Assembly (NCBI GenBank): GCA_002733915.1
Contig: NVXN01000004.1
Span: forward strand, 115,275-129,385
From: Aequorivita sp.
GTDB lineage: Bacteria > Bacteroidota > Bacteroidia > Flavobacteriales > Flavobacteriaceae
Direction: 5' to 3'
Length of the DNA stretch: 14,111 nt
Both the position numbers and the translations under genes were made by a program. The notes beneath the pieces are model-generated. The model was not told where the DNA came from, ran no database searches, and saw only the letters and a program-made list of their open reading frames with translations. Position 1 is the stretch's first letter. Every line of letters begins with the position of its first letter. This document shows, one piece after another, positions 13,816 to 14,111 of this stretch.

Positions 13816-14111
13816 TTATCCCTTTAATTTCTTTCTTTTCCCATAAAATTTCCTATACCTAAAATATGCAACCGTACTTAAAATGGCTGCAAATAGGGTA
13901 ATCCACCAAACAAAAGTTGGTGTTGCTGGCGCATCGCCACTAGCATAGGAATGTAAACCACTTAGATAAAAATTCACTCCAAAATAAGTCATCATAATTG
14001 AGGCATAGGCAAACATTGACAGAACATTGAACGTCCATCGCCCGCGAAGTCCGGGAACCAATCTTGCGTGAATTACAAAAGCATACATCATTATACTTAT
14101 AAGGGCCCAAG
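13816..14111 (-). CDS. ccsA: Cytochrome c biogenesis protein CcsA, C-terminal part (cut by window edge)
   Basis: The frame is open to the right edge, so the N-terminal and main part are outside; about 97 residues are visible, starting WALISIMMYAF. CcsA (system II) carries haem across the membrane and attaches it to apocytochromes c. Seen: WALI and YAFVIHARL, then GLRGRW, then MTYFGVNFYLSGLHSYASGD, the classical CcsA ending, with a last transmembrane segment (about WWITLFAAILSTVAYF) and a basic end. The histidines in VIHARL and GLHSY are 39 residues apart, as I recall for the membrane and periplasmic haem-ligand histidines of Helicobacter CcsBA (858 and 897). In Bacteroidota this is often fused to a ResB domain; whether that is so here cannot be seen. 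Confidence 0.93.
   Translation of the reverse strand, partial: WALISIMMYAFVIHARLVPGLRGRWTFNVLSMFAYASIMMTYFGVNFYLSGLHSYASGDAPATPTFVWWITLFAAILSTVAYFRYRKFYGKRKKLKG

Overview
The window reads as chromosomal DNA from a member of Bacteroidota, most likely a flavobacterium. The evidence is several TonB-dependent outer-membrane proteins of Bacteroidota type (carboxypeptidase-like domain before the plug, DUF4249 lipoprotein partner, OMP_b-brl_3 barrel), few recognisable Shine-Dalgarno sites, low G+C, and a good TTG / TAnnTTTG promoter in front of fumC. I cannot name the genus.

Layout. The 3' part of prfB (release factor 2) enters from the left on the + strand. It is followed by a strong hairpin terminator. 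Facing it on the - strand, just beyond the hairpin, is a recognisable thiamine pyrophosphate (TPP) riboswitch aptamer (946 to 859) with no thiamine gene downstream, only the antisense strand of prfB. Everything from 7726 down to this point lies on the - strand: a tight four-gene cluster (secreted protein of unknown function, STN-type TonB-dependent receptor, DUF4249 lipoprotein, MG2-like protein with a barrel-less TonB plug), then a small DUF1328-type membrane protein, then the riboswitch. The four genes probably make an outer-membrane uptake or surface-handling complex of unknown substrate.

From 7861 rightwards the + strand carries a small helical protein of unknown function, an ArsC/YfgD-family reductase 6 nt after it, and an OMP_b-brl_3 TonB-dependent outer-membrane protein. 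The first and third of these are preceded by inverted repeats that flank a -7-like element. A bidirectional terminator (11281-11311) separates the outer-membrane protein gene from a convergent 56-residue membrane protein on the - strand. fumC (class II fumarase) follows on +, with the best promoter in the window.

The right end is convergent with fumC. It holds an AT-rich gene of unknown function bordered by copies of a GTGnATTYGTGG-type repeat, one of which encodes its last residues, and then the C-terminal part of a CcsA-type cytochrome c biogenesis (haem handling) protein, cut by the window edge.

prfB, fumC and ccsA look like stable housekeeping genes. The receptor cluster and the AT-rich gene look accessory. 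The most unusual item is the orphan TPP riboswitch.
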